A stretch of 64,000 nucleotides of DNA from Myxococcales bacterium (GTDB taxonomy: Bacteria; Myxococcota; Bradymonadia; UBA7976; UBA1532). Below are positions 9,087 to 18,751 of the stretch, in pieces. Position 1 is the stretch's first letter, and each line of letters opens with the position of its first letter. Below the pieces are notes generated by a model, which worked only from the letters and a program-made list of their open reading frames with translations, ran no database searches and had not been told where the DNA came from. The translations under genes and the position numbers were made by a program. The DNA lies in contig JACKDM010000007.1 of assembly GCA_020633515.1 (NCBI GenBank), positions 1-64,000 of the forward strand, read 5' to 3'.

Positions 9087-10238
9087 ATGCGTGTTCCCAT
9101 CACCAAGCCCTGGTTCGACGAGGCCGACTTCGCCGCGGTGCAGGCGCCGCTGACGACGGGGTGGGTCGTGCAGGGGCCGTGGGTCGAGCGCTTCGAGCAG
9201 CGCTTCGCGGCGTTCGCGGGCGCCGATGCGGCGGTGGCGTGTACCTCGGCGACGAGCGGGCTGCACCTGGCGCTGCGCGCGCTCGACATCGGGCCGGGCG
9301 ACGAGGTGGTGGTGCCGGCGCTGACCTGGGTGGCGACGGCGAACGCGGTGGTCTACTGCGGGGCGACGCCGGTGTTCGCGGACGTGGCGCTGTCGACGTT
9401 CAACCTCGATCCGGCGAGCCTGCGCGAAGTGGTGACGGCGAAGACGCGGGCGGTGATCCCGGTGCATCTCTTCGGGTTGCCGGCCGATCTCGACGCGGTG
9501 ATGGCGGTGGCGGGTCCGAAGGGGCTCGGGGTGGTGGAGGACGCGGCGTGCGGGCTCGGGAGCCGGTGGCGGGGGACGCATGTGGGGCGGGTGGGGGACT
9601 TCGGGGTGTTCAGCTTCCACCCGCGCAAGGCGGTGACGACGGGGGAGGGGGGCATGGTGCTGGCGCGGGAGGCGGCGCAGGTGGCGCGGCTGCGGGTGCT
9701 GCGCGATCACGGGGGCGAGCGGGTGGCGGGTGATCCGTTCGCGCTCGGGGCGTTCGACGAGCTGGGCTACAACTACCGGATGACCGACATCCAGGGCGCG
9801 CTCGGCTGCTCGCAGATGGAGAAGGCGGCGGCGGCGGTCGAGGGGCGGCGGGCGCGGGCGAAGCGGTACGATGAATTGCTGGCGGGGCTCGACTGGCTGC
9901 GGTTGCCGTCGGCGCCGGCGCATGTGGCGCACAGCTATCAGTCGTATGTCTGCCTGTTTGCGCCGGAGGAGCCGTCGCTCGGCAACGTCGATCGGCTCTC
10001 GGCGCGGCGGGACGCGGTGATGTCGGCGCTCGCGGCGGCGGGGGTGGGGACGCGGCCGGGCACGCACGCGGTGCACGCGCTGGGGTGGTATCGGGCGCGC
10101 TACGGGCTGCGGCCGGAGGATCGGCCGGGGGCGTGGCTGGCGGAGCGGCTGTCGATCGCGCTGCCGCTCTATCCGCAGATGAGCGACGCGGAGCAGGACT
10201 TCGTGGTGGCGGCGCTCGAAGCGGTCAAGGTTCGGTGA
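9087..10238 (+). CDS. DegT/DnrJ/EryC1/StrS-family PLP-dependent aminotransferase
   Basis: PLP enzyme of the sugar-aminotransferase family, which usually aminates nucleotide-linked keto-sugars for surface polysaccharides or antibiotics. At 383 aa it is normal length. Visible are the substrate and cofactor motifs TSATSGLHLAL, EDAACGLGS and the Schiff-base lysine in FSFHPRKAVTTGEGG (Lys181), then NYRMTDIQGALG. ATG start, with a GGGGGG-type purine run upstream. No sugar-nucleotide genes flank it, so the substrate is unknown. Its 3' end overlaps the convergent sulfotransferase gene by 14 bases. Confidence 0.93.
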   Translation: MRVPITKPWFDEADFAAVQAPLTTGWVVQGPWVERFEQRFAAFAGADAAVACTSATSGLHLALRALDIGPGDEVVVPALTWVATANAVVYCGATPVFADVALSTFNLDPASLREVVTAKTRAVIPVHLFGLPADLDAVMAVAGPKGLGVVEDAACGLGSRWRGTHVGRVGDFGVFSFHPRKAVTTGEGGMVLAREAAQVARLRVLRDHGGERVAGDPFALGAFDELGYNYRMTDIQGALGCSQMEKAAAAVEGRRARAKRYDELLAGLDWLRLPSAPAHVAHSYQSYVCLFAPEEPSLGNVDRLSARRDAVMSALAAAGVGTRPGTHAVHALGWYRARYGLRPEDRPGAWLAERLSIALPLYPQMSDAEQDFVVAALEAVKVR

Positions 10239-11604
10239 GGCGGAGCAGCGGGGTCTTGCCGGGCAGGCGGCGGGGGCCGGGGCCGAGGTATTCGGCTTCG
10301 AGCGCGGCGAAGCGGGCGCGGATCGCAGCTTCCGGGGCGGGGTCGGCGGGCGGGTAGCCGTAGGCGGCGAGGCGCTCGGCGAAGCGGACGGGCGCGGCGA
10401 GGTAGCCGGGGCGGTCGCTGGGGACGGCCTCGAGGCGGTCGAGCACGGCGAGGGTGACGGGGTCGAGGCGCTCGCGGGCGTCGGGGGTGCGCTCGATGCG
10501 GGTGGCGGTGGCGGGCACGGTCCACGAGGCGACGCGGGCGAGGCCGCCGCGCCAGGTGTTGTGGGCGTGGGCGGCGGCGATGGTCTCGGCGTCGACGTCG
10601 AGGCCGAGGTGGCCGGCGAGGGTGGCGACGAGGGCGTAGCCGTCGGTGAGCAGGTCTTCGTAGCGCAGCTCGATGGCGTTGGGGAAGCAGGCGGCGGCGC
10701 CGCCGGCGTGGGCTTGCGCCAGCCAGACGTAGGCGGCCTCGTAGGGCGTGTAGCCGCGGCCGATGAGCGAGGCGGTGACGGCGCGGCCGTCGCGCACGAG
10801 GTGGATGAAGAGGCCGGCCTCGCCGAAGTGGCGGCAGAAGTCGGGCAGGCAGTTGACGTTGATGGGGGTCTTCTCGGCGAGGACGCGGATCGGGCGGTCG
10901 CGGAGGGCGGCGAAGCGGTCGCGCCAGGCGGCGAGGAAGGCGTCGAGGTGGCCGGCTTGGGTGATGAGCGCGCGGCGGGCGGGGGCGTCGAGGCCGATCT
11001 CGGCGAGCGCGGGGGCGAAGAAGGGGGTCTCGCGGTAGTAGCAGGCGCCGGTGGGGAGCAGGCGGTCGGGGTCGCGGGGGAGCTGGCCGCGGGCGGCGAA
11101 GACGGCGGGGTGGCAGAAGACGTACGACTCGGGGCCGCAGGCGAGGCCGGGCACGGAGTCGAGGATGTCGGCGAACATGGTGGAGCCCGACGAGGGCGCG
11201 CAGCCGACGGCGATGTACTCGACGGCGCGGAGGTCGCTGTGGCGCCACTCGGCGTCGAGCGCGGCGGCGCGGGCGGGGTCGGCGGCGGCGAGGCGGGTGA
11301 GGAGCGCCTGGGCGTGGGCGGGATCGCCGAGGCGGCGGGCGAGGCGGGCGAGGTTCTCGACGGGCGCGGGGTCGGTCGGGTCGAAGAGCGCGGCGCGGAG
11401 GAAGTGGCGCTCGGCGGCGGCGAAGTCGCGCGTGGCGTAGTCGAGGGTGGCGAGGTCGTTCCAGGCGACGGCGTGGCCGGCGTCGGCGGCGAGCGCGGCT
11501 TCGAAGGCGCGGCGGGCGCCGTCGAGGTCGCCGGCGAGGTACTGTGCTTCGCCGCGCTCGACGAGGCGGTCGACGAGGGCGCGGCGGGGGTCGTCGGGGC
11601 TCAT
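10225..11604 (-). CDS. TPR-containing sulfotransferase
   Basis: Sulfotransferase using PAPS, with N-terminal TPRs (about residues 10-95, such as GDLDGARRAFEAALAADAGH). The 5'-phosphosulfate loop [16 protein letters not shown] (about residue 130) and the 3'-phosphate site FIHLVRDGRAVTASLI are both visible. It resembles TPR-sulfotransferases of proteobacteria that act on proteins or glycans; the target is not readable. The chosen ATG at 11604 opens the TPR region and has AAGGA upstream; a longer in-frame extension reads through low-quality sequence antisense to menB and was rejected. 459 aa. Divergent from menB. Confidence 0.85.
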   Translation of the reverse strand: MSPDDPRRALVDRLVERGEAQYLAGDLDGARRAFEAALAADAGHAVAWNDLATLDYATRDFAAAERHFLRAALFDPTDPAPVENLARLARRLGDPAHAQALLTRLAAADPARAAALDAEWRHSDLRAVEYIAVGCAPSSGSTMFADILDSVPGLACGPESYVFCHPAVFAARGQLPRDPDRLLPTGACYYRETPFFAPALAEIGLDAPARRALITQAGHLDAFLAAWRDRFAALRDRPIRVLAEKTPINVNCLPDFCRHFGEAGLFIHLVRDGRAVTASLIGRGYTPYEAAYVWLAQAHAGGAAACFPNAIELRYEDLLTDGYALVATLAGHLGLDVDAETIAAAHAHNTWRGGLARVASWTVPATATRIERTPDARERLDPVTLAVLDRLEAVPSDRPGYLAAPVRFAERLAAYGYPPADPAPEAAIRARFAALEAEYLGPGPRRLPGKTPLLRLTEP

Positions 11605-11766
11605 CGGGGTCCTTCGGGCAGCGGTCGGGGCATCGTGCCGCGAAGCCGGGCGGGGCGCAACGCGGGCGCCGGATTCGGGCGGCGCGCGCCACCCGGCGCT
11701 CGGCGGGGGCATCTGTGCGGGCGTCGCGGGGCCGTGGGGTCCCGGCGGTTCTGCGAGGGAGGGAGC

Positions 11767-12660
11767 ATGTCGATTTCGCCGTTGTTCGACCCCGAGGCGT
11801 GGGCGCCGGTGGAGGGGTTCGCGTTTCGCGACATCACGTATCACCGGGCGCGGTCGGTGGGTGCGGTGCGGGTGGCGTTCAACCGGCCGGAGGTGCGCAA
11901 CGCGTTCCGGCCGCAGACGGTCGACGAGCTGTACACCGCGCTCGATCACGCGCGGCAGTGGAGCGACGTGGGCTGCGTGCTGCTGACGGGGAACGGGCCG
12001 TCGCCGAAGGATGGCGGGTGGGCGTTCTGCTCGGGCGGTGACCAGCGGATCCGGGGGAAGGCGGGCTATCAGTACGTCGAGGGGGGCGAGGTCGACCCGG
12101 CGAAGCTCGGGCGGCTGCACATCCTGGAGGTGCAGCGGCTGATCCGGTTCATGCCGAAGGTGGTGATCGCGGTGGTGCCGGGCTGGGCGGTGGGCGGCGG
12201 GCACAGCCTGCACGTGGTCGCCGACATGACGCTCGCGAGCCGGGAGCACGCGCAGTTCAAGCAGACCGACGCGGACGTGGCGAGCTTCGACGGGGGCTTC
12301 GGCTCGGCGTATCTGGCGCGGCAGGTGGGGCAGAAGCGGGCGCGGGAGATCTTCTTCCTCGGGCGGACCTACTCGGCGGAGGAGGCGCACGCGATGGGCA
12401 TGGTCAACGCGGTGGTGCCGCACGCGGAGCTGGAGCGGGTGGCGCTCGAGTGGGCGGCGGAGATCTGCGACAAGAGCCCGACGGCGCAGCGCATGCTCAA
12501 GTTCGCGTTCAACCTGATCGACGACGGGCTGGTGGGGCAGCAGCTCTTCGCGGGTGAGGCGACGCGGCTGGCGTACATGACCGAGGAGGCGCAGGAGGGG
12601 CGGGATGCGTTCCTCCAGAAGCGCGAGCGGCGGTTCGGGCGGTTCCCCTGGTACTACTGA
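11767..12660 (+). CDS. menB: 1,4-dihydroxy-2-naphthoyl-CoA synthase MenB
   Basis: Crotonase-fold enzyme that closes the ring of o-succinylbenzoyl-CoA in menaquinone synthesis. MenB-specific signatures are visible: the oxyanion-hole segment FCSGGDQRIRG, GWAVGGGHSLHVVADMTLAS, QTDADVASFDGGFGSAYLAR, and the C-terminal FAGEATRLAYMTEEAQEGRDAF and RFPWYY. These distinguish it from ordinary enoyl-CoA hydratases. 297 aa. ATG preceded by GGGAGGGAGC. No other men genes lie next to it, so the pathway is scattered in this genome. Confidence 0.95.
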   Translation: MSISPLFDPEAWAPVEGFAFRDITYHRARSVGAVRVAFNRPEVRNAFRPQTVDELYTALDHARQWSDVGCVLLTGNGPSPKDGGWAFCSGGDQRIRGKAGYQYVEGGEVDPAKLGRLHILEVQRLIRFMPKVVIAVVPGWAVGGGHSLHVVADMTLASREHAQFKQTDADVASFDGGFGSAYLARQVGQKRAREIFFLGRTYSAEEAHAMGMVNAVVPHAELERVALEWAAEICDKSPTAQRMLKFAFNLIDDGLVGQQLFAGEATRLAYMTEEAQEGRDAFLQKRERRFGRFPWYY

Positions 12661-12675
12661 GCGTCGGGTGCGGGC

Positions 12676-13764
12676 TCAGCTCGCGACGTCGCGGCCGCGC
12701 TTCTGGGCGTAGGCGCGCTGCACGCCGCGGGCGCGGGCGGCGGCGGGGTGGAGCGGGGGGATGTGGCCCGACTCGACGAGGATCGAGCACTCGTTGACGA
12801 GGTCCCAGGCGGCGTTGGCGCCGATGATGAGGCGGTCGTCGTCGTCCTGCACGGCGGCGGGGCCCTCGCGGCGGAGCTGGAACTGGCGGGCGAGGAGGCG
12901 GTGGAGGTCCTTGAACTCGTCGTCGGCGAGGCGCTCGAGGGTGGAGGCTTCGAGGCGGGCGTCGCTGAGGGTGTGCCAGCGGGGGACCTCGCGCTCGTCG
13001 ATGGGGAAGAGGCGGCCGGTGCGGCGGAAGTAGAGGATGTTGGCGGCGTAGAGGTGGCCGACGGTGCAGTAGGCGCAGCCGTTCCAGACCGCCGACATGC
13101 CGATGACGACCTGGGCGCTCTCGTCGCCGAAGCGCTCGGTGAGCCCCTTGGCGGTGGTCTCGACGACCTCGCCCCACTGCTTCATGCCGTCGAGGCCGTA
13201 GGTGCGCACGAGCTCGCGGGTGAAGGCGGGCCAGTAGCCCTGGGTGATGCGGACGAGCCACGAGATCGACTGCGCGCCGACGCGCTCGGCGAGGGTGAGG
13301 CGCGGGGGGGCGCCGTGGCGGGCGCGGGGCGGGGTGCGGCCTTCGCCGAGGACGGTGGTGAAGGCGTTGTCGAGGCGGTTGCGGGTCTCGCCGAGCCAGG
13401 CGAGCGCCTGGTTGTCGCTGCCGACGGGGCGGCCGTCGAGGTCGCCGGCCATGTGCAGGACCCACAGCGAGAGGCCGCGGATCCGGGCGCTGCGGGCGAG
13501 GTAGACGTGGCGGCCGACCTTGTCGGCGATGAGGCGGTGCACGTCGACGAGCGCGGCGCGGGCGTCGGGGTCGTAGCCGGTGACCTCGCCGAGGTCGATG
13601 ACGAGCGGCAGGTCGGGGGGCGGGTCCCAGTCGAGGACGCCGGCGCGCAGCGCGGCGACGCTGGCCGCGTCGAGGTGGCCGCGCAGCGTGAGCCGGGCGG
13701 GGCGGTCGTCGTCGTCGAGCTGCCAGCTCGCGGTCGTCTCGCTCTTCACGCGGTCCTGCACCAT
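12676..13764 (-). CDS. STAS domain fused to an AhpD-like (carboxymuconolactone decarboxylase-family) domain
   Basis: Two-domain protein, 362 aa. Residues about 15-105 look like a STAS domain (LTLRGHLDAASVAALRAG; LPLVIDLGEVTGYDPDARAAL), the fold of anti-sigma-factor antagonists. The usual phosphorylatable Ser in the D-S-x-G position is replaced (YDPDAR). Residues about 155-345 are AhpD/CMD-like, with the redox pair and histidine NGCAYCTVGHLY (Cys230, Cys233, His237). The two families are each known; the combination is unusual. It starts 34 bases after the stop of the hybrid histidine kinase on the same strand, so the two are probably co-transcribed and may form a redox-sensing signalling pair (inference). 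Confidence 0.75.
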   Translation of the reverse strand: MVQDRVKSETTASWQLDDDDRPARLTLRGHLDAASVAALRAGVLDWDPPPDLPLVIDLGEVTGYDPDARAALVDVHRLIADKVGRHVYLARSARIRGLSLWVLHMAGDLDGRPVGSDNQALAWLGETRNRLDNAFTTVLGEGRTPPRARHGAPPRLTLAERVGAQSISWLVRITQGYWPAFTRELVRTYGLDGMKQWGEVVETTAKGLTERFGDESAQVVIGMSAVWNGCAYCTVGHLYAANILYFRRTGRLFPIDEREVPRWHTLSDARLEASTLERLADDEFKDLHRLLARQFQLRREGPAAVQDDDDRLIIGANAAWDLVNECSILVESGHIPPLHPAAARARGVQRAYAQKRGRDVAS

Positions 13765-13798
13765 GCTCGCTCCCGTTCGTCTCTCGCCCCGCGCCGCG

Positions 13799-15685
<1,887 letters not shown>

Positions 15686-15729
15686 CGGGCGACTCTCTCC
15701 CCCCGGTTCCCCGGCCGGTCAGGCTGGCG

Positions 15730-15735
15730 AATATA
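15730..15735 (-). promoter_or_regulatory. Candidate -10 element (TATATT) for the hybrid kinase operon
   Basis: On the minus strand this reads TATATT in an AT-rich island (GTTACGTTATATTCG), about 45 bases upstream of the kinase ATG. The -35 is not clear. Confidence 0.4.
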
Positions 15736-15806
15736 ACGTAACGTGCGCGACGCTCGATACCAAGAGGTACGGCGGCGGCACGAGACGCTCACCGCGAATG
15801 ATCTGC

Positions 15807-15812
15807 TAGGAT
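15807..15812 (+). promoter_or_regulatory. Candidate extended -10 (TGC-TAGGAT) immediately before the lipoprotein gene
   Basis: TAGGAT preceded by TGC ends 7 bases before the ATG at 15819, which would place the transcript start at or next to the start codon (leaderless mRNA). The same bases contain AGGA, which could instead act as a weak ribosome-binding site. Confidence 0.35.
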
Positions 15813-15818
15813 CGCCCC

Positions 15819-16376
15819 ATGCGCATCTTCTTCTTGTCACTCTTCGTGCTCGCGGCCGCCGGCTGCGACGACACCGAGCCCCTCGCCGGCGCGGCGGGCG
15901 GCGCCTGTCGCTTCGGCGACATGCCCTGCGATCCCGGCCTCGCCTGCCAGAACGGCGCCTGCGAGCCGGTCGAGGCTGACGCCGGCTCGACGCGACCTCG
16001 CCTCGCCGTCGAGTTCAACCTCGCCGCCGACCGCGTCCCCGCCGACGGGGAGAGCCGCCTCGCCATCGACTTCACCGCCGCGGTCGTCGCCGACGACGGC
16101 AGCCGCACCCCCTATGAAGACGACGGCCAGAGCGGCCTCTTCCTCACCCCGATCCCCAGCGAAGCCGGCCGCGTCGTGCCCGGGCGCCCCGTCGTCGTCG
16201 GCGGCCTCGCGATCGTCGAGTTCATCCCCTGCGACCGCGCCACCGCCGCCGTCTGCCCCGACTCGGCGATCATCCGCCTCGCCCACGACGACGCGCCGAG
16301 CACCGCGATCGCCGACTCGCCGCGCTTCCTGCTCATCGATCCGCCGCGCACGCGCCCCGACGCCGGCGCGAACTGA
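15819..16376 (+). CDS. Predicted lipoprotein
   Basis: Function unknown. The 185 aa product has a short lipoprotein signal (lipobox AAAGC, Cys16) followed by a small Cys-rich motif (CRFGDMPCDPGLACQNGACEP), a type common in Myxococcota lipoproteins. The rest looks like an extracellular beta-rich domain (LAVEFNLAADRVPADGESRL; VVVGGLAIVEFIPCDR). No catalytic motif was seen. It sits about 90 bases upstream of the DUF1588-like operon but has no close coupling to it. Confidence 0.8.
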   Translation: MRIFFLSLFVLAAAGCDDTEPLAGAAGGACRFGDMPCDPGLACQNGACEPVEADAGSTRPRLAVEFNLAADRVPADGESRLAIDFTAAVVADDGSRTPYEDDGQSGLFLTPIPSEAGRVVPGRPVVVGGLAIVEFIPCDRATAAVCPDSAIIRLAHDDAPSTAIADSPRFLLIDPPRTRPDAGAN

Positions 16377-16405
16377 GCCGACCTGATCTCGCCGCCCGAC
16401 TCCGC

Positions 16406-16411
16406 TACACT
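16406..16411 (+). promoter_or_regulatory. Candidate -10 element (GC-TACACT) of the DUF1588/DUF1501 operon
   Basis: TACACT preceded by GC, with CTGATC 17 bases upstream as a weak -35 (16383-16388). It would give a leader of roughly 50 bases to the ATG at 16469. Confidence 0.45.
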
Positions 16412-16468
16412 GACCCGGCCTGCGTTCGTCCCCGCTGGAGAACGCGGAGTCCCAAACCGGAGACACCC

Positions 16469-18055
16469 ATGGTCCGACGACTCATCGCGGCCTGCGCGAC
16501 GTGGCTGGTGCTCATCGCCCCGGCGCTCGCGCAGGACGAGGCGGCGTGCAGCGAGCCGGTCGAGGTCGACCGCTTCCGCTACCTGAGGCAGCTCACCCTC
16601 GACCTCTTCGGGCGGGTCCCCACCGAGGCCGAGCTCGGGACGCTCGCTGAGGCCGGCGAGGTCGACGACGCGCTCGTCGACGAGATGCTCGCGTCGAGCG
16701 AGCTGTCGACCTTCGTGCGCCGGCATCACAGCGACCTCTTGTGGCCGAGCACCGAGGCGCTCGACGTCGTCAGCGGCGCGACCGCGCTCCTGCTCCCGGC
16801 GCAGTTCTACGAGTTCGGCGGCGACCCCGACCGGCTCTTCCTCCTCTTCACCGGCTTCTACGAGCGCGGCGGCCTCGTCCCGTGCAAGGACGAACCCGCC
16901 GAATGGGACGCCGAGGGCCGCCTCGTCTTCGAAGACATGCCCGACGGCACCCGCCGCGAGGGCTGGGTGATGGTCGAGCCCTACTGGGCGCCCGGCACCG
17001 AGGTCAAGGTCTGCGCCCTCGAGGCCCGCATCGCGCCCTTCTCCGAGGCCGGCGCCGACTGCACCACCGCCAACGGCCTCGCCAGCGGCGGCTGCGGCTG
17101 CGGCCCCGAGCTGCGCCACTGCGCCGGGATCGACGTCGTCGTCCGCATCACCCGCTCGCTGCAGGAGCAGCTCCTGCGCATGGTCGAGGCCCCGATCGTC
17201 GAGGGCCGCCCCTACACCGACATGCTCCTCGGCGAGACCGAGGTCGTCGACGGGGCGCTCGTCCACTACTACCGCTACCTCGTCAAGATGGGCATCGACC
17301 CGATCATCCAGGTCGCGCCCGTCGACATGGCGACGCTCCCCGACATCCCGTTCACCGACACGAGCTGGCACGCCGTCGCCCGCGCGAACGACCGGCACAG
17401 CGGCATCCTGACGAGCATGAGCTTCCTGCTCCGCTTCCAGACCGGCCGCGCCCGCGCCAACCGCTACCACGCCGCGTTCCTCTGCGACCCGTTCGTCGCG
17501 CCCGACACCCCGCTCCCGAGCGCCGACGACCCGTGCAGCACCGAGCCCGACCTGCGCCACCGCTGCGGCTGCAACTACTGCCACGCCCGCCTCGAGCCCG
17601 CCGCGGCGTGGTGGGGCCGCTTCGCCGACGCCGGCTCGATGTACCTCGACCCCGCGCAGTTCCCCACCTACCTCGCCCGCTGCGCCGAGTGCGCCCGCAA
17701 CAACACGCCCTGCGACTTCATCTGCGAGCGCTTCTACGTCTCCGAGATCGGCCACGAGAAGCAGGCGCCCTTCGCCGGCGTGCTCAAGGCCTACGAGTGG
17801 CGCGACGAGGCCGAGGTCGCCCGCGTCGAGACCGGCCCGCGCGGCCTCGTCGAAGAGAGCCTCGCCGACGGCCGCCTCGCCGCCTGCACCACCGAGAAGC
17901 TCTTCACCCGGCTCTACAAGCGCCCCCCGACCCGCGACGAGCAGCTCCGCGAACTGCCGCGCTTCACCCGCGCGTTCACCGAGGGCGGCTACGACTTCAA
18001 GGCGCTCGTCCGCATGATGGTGACCGATCCCGCCTACCGGAGGATGGTCCGATGA
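16469..18055 (+). CDS. Secreted DUF1588/DUF1592-like protein with a CxxCH motif
   Basis: Exported protein of 528 aa with a Sec signal (1-22, ALA-QDEA). The N-terminal part matches the planctomycete-type pattern RFRYLRQLTLDLFGRVPTEAEL. The middle has the DUF1588-like run HSGILTSMSFLLRFQTGRARANR, then a conserved Cys-rich piece CGCNYCHARLEP, whose CNYCH is a possible haem-c motif. The C-terminus ends in TRLYKRPPTRDEQL...DPAYRRMVR. Such proteins pair with DUF1501/DUF1552 proteins in Planctomycetes and Myxococcota; their biochemical role is not established. GGAG precedes the ATG. Its stop overlaps the next ATG (ATGA). Confidence 0.72.
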   Translation: MVRRLIAACATWLVLIAPALAQDEAACSEPVEVDRFRYLRQLTLDLFGRVPTEAELGTLAEAGEVDDALVDEMLASSELSTFVRRHHSDLLWPSTEALDVVSGATALLLPAQFYEFGGDPDRLFLLFTGFYERGGLVPCKDEPAEWDAEGRLVFEDMPDGTRREGWVMVEPYWAPGTEVKVCALEARIAPFSEAGADCTTANGLASGGCGCGPELRHCAGIDVVVRITRSLQEQLLRMVEAPIVEGRPYTDMLLGETEVVDGALVHYYRYLVKMGIDPIIQVAPVDMATLPDIPFTDTSWHAVARANDRHSGILTSMSFLLRFQTGRARANRYHAAFLCDPFVAPDTPLPSADDPCSTEPDLRHRCGCNYCHARLEPAAAWWGRFADAGSMYLDPAQFPTYLARCAECARNNTPCDFICERFYVSEIGHEKQAPFAGVLKAYEWRDEAEVARVETGPRGLVEESLADGRLAACTTEKLFTRLYKRPPTRDEQLRELPRFTRAFTEGGYDFKALVRMMVTDPAYRRMVR

Positions 18056-18735
18056 GATGGCACGTTTGGACCCCCGCGCTCCTCGCGCTCGCGCTCGTCG
18101 CGACCGGCTGTGACGACGACCCCGAGCCCGGCCAGACCATCGTCGACATGGGCGGCGGCGGAGCGGGCGGTGAAGGCGGCCAGGGCGGCATGGAGCCCGA
18201 GCCCGAACCCGAAGCCCGCCTCGACCGCGCCGCCGGCCGCATGAGCATCGAGCAGCTCGCCCGCTCGATCCCGGTCATCACCGACGGGCTGCGCTGGACC
18301 GAAGACTTCGGCGCCGGCGAGGTCGACATGCTCGAGGTCCTCTCCGGCACCCTCGGCGCGCCCGACTACCTGCGCATCACCGAGGAGAACCTCGAGCCGA
18401 CGCTGATCATCGCCAAGTTCCTGCAAGACGCCTCGCAGCGGATCTGCCTGCGCTGGGTCGACCGCGACCGCGCGCTCCCCGCCGCCGACCGCAGCCTCGT
18501 CACCCACGAGGACTGGGCGAGCACCGAAGAGGCGCTCGTGCGCGAGAACCTGCGCCGCCTGCAGCTCCGGTTCTACGCCCGCCACATCGCCGACCCGGCC
18601 GATCCGGGCCTCGACCCGCTCTACCGCCTCTTCCTCGACGCGTCGAGCACCGCGCCCGCCGACCGCGCCGCGCGCGATGGCTGGCTGGCGGTCTGCATCG
18701 CGATGATGACCGACCCCGAGTTCGTCCTCTACTGA
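18052..18735 (+). CDS. Lipoprotein, middle gene of the DUF1588/DUF1501 operon
   Basis: 227 aa lipoprotein: signal with lipobox VATGC, then a Gly/Glu/Pro-rich linker (about residues 22-60) and a helical domain (about 60-227). The C-terminus (RDGWLAVCIAMMTDPEFVLY) resembles the last segment of DUF1592/DUF1595-type proteins, so it may be a detached piece of that architecture. It overlaps the upstream gene by four bases and ends 16 bases before the DUF1501 gene, so the three are surely co-transcribed. No catalytic residues recognised. Confidence 0.8.
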   Translation: MRWHVWTPALLALALVATGCDDDPEPGQTIVDMGGGGAGGEGGQGGMEPEPEPEARLDRAAGRMSIEQLARSIPVITDGLRWTEDFGAGEVDMLEVLSGTLGAPDYLRITEENLEPTLIIAKFLQDASQRICLRWVDRDRALPAADRSLVTHEDWASTEEALVRENLRRLQLRFYARHIADPADPGLDPLYRLFLDASSTAPADRAARDGWLAVCIAMMTDPEFVLY

Positions 18736-18751
18736 GGCCCGGAGACCGACC

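Noticed and set aside
9087..10238. Aminotransferase as part of a surface-polysaccharide cluster
   Set aside because: No glycosyltransferase, epimerase or nucleotide-sugar gene is nearby; only a sulfotransferase adjoins.
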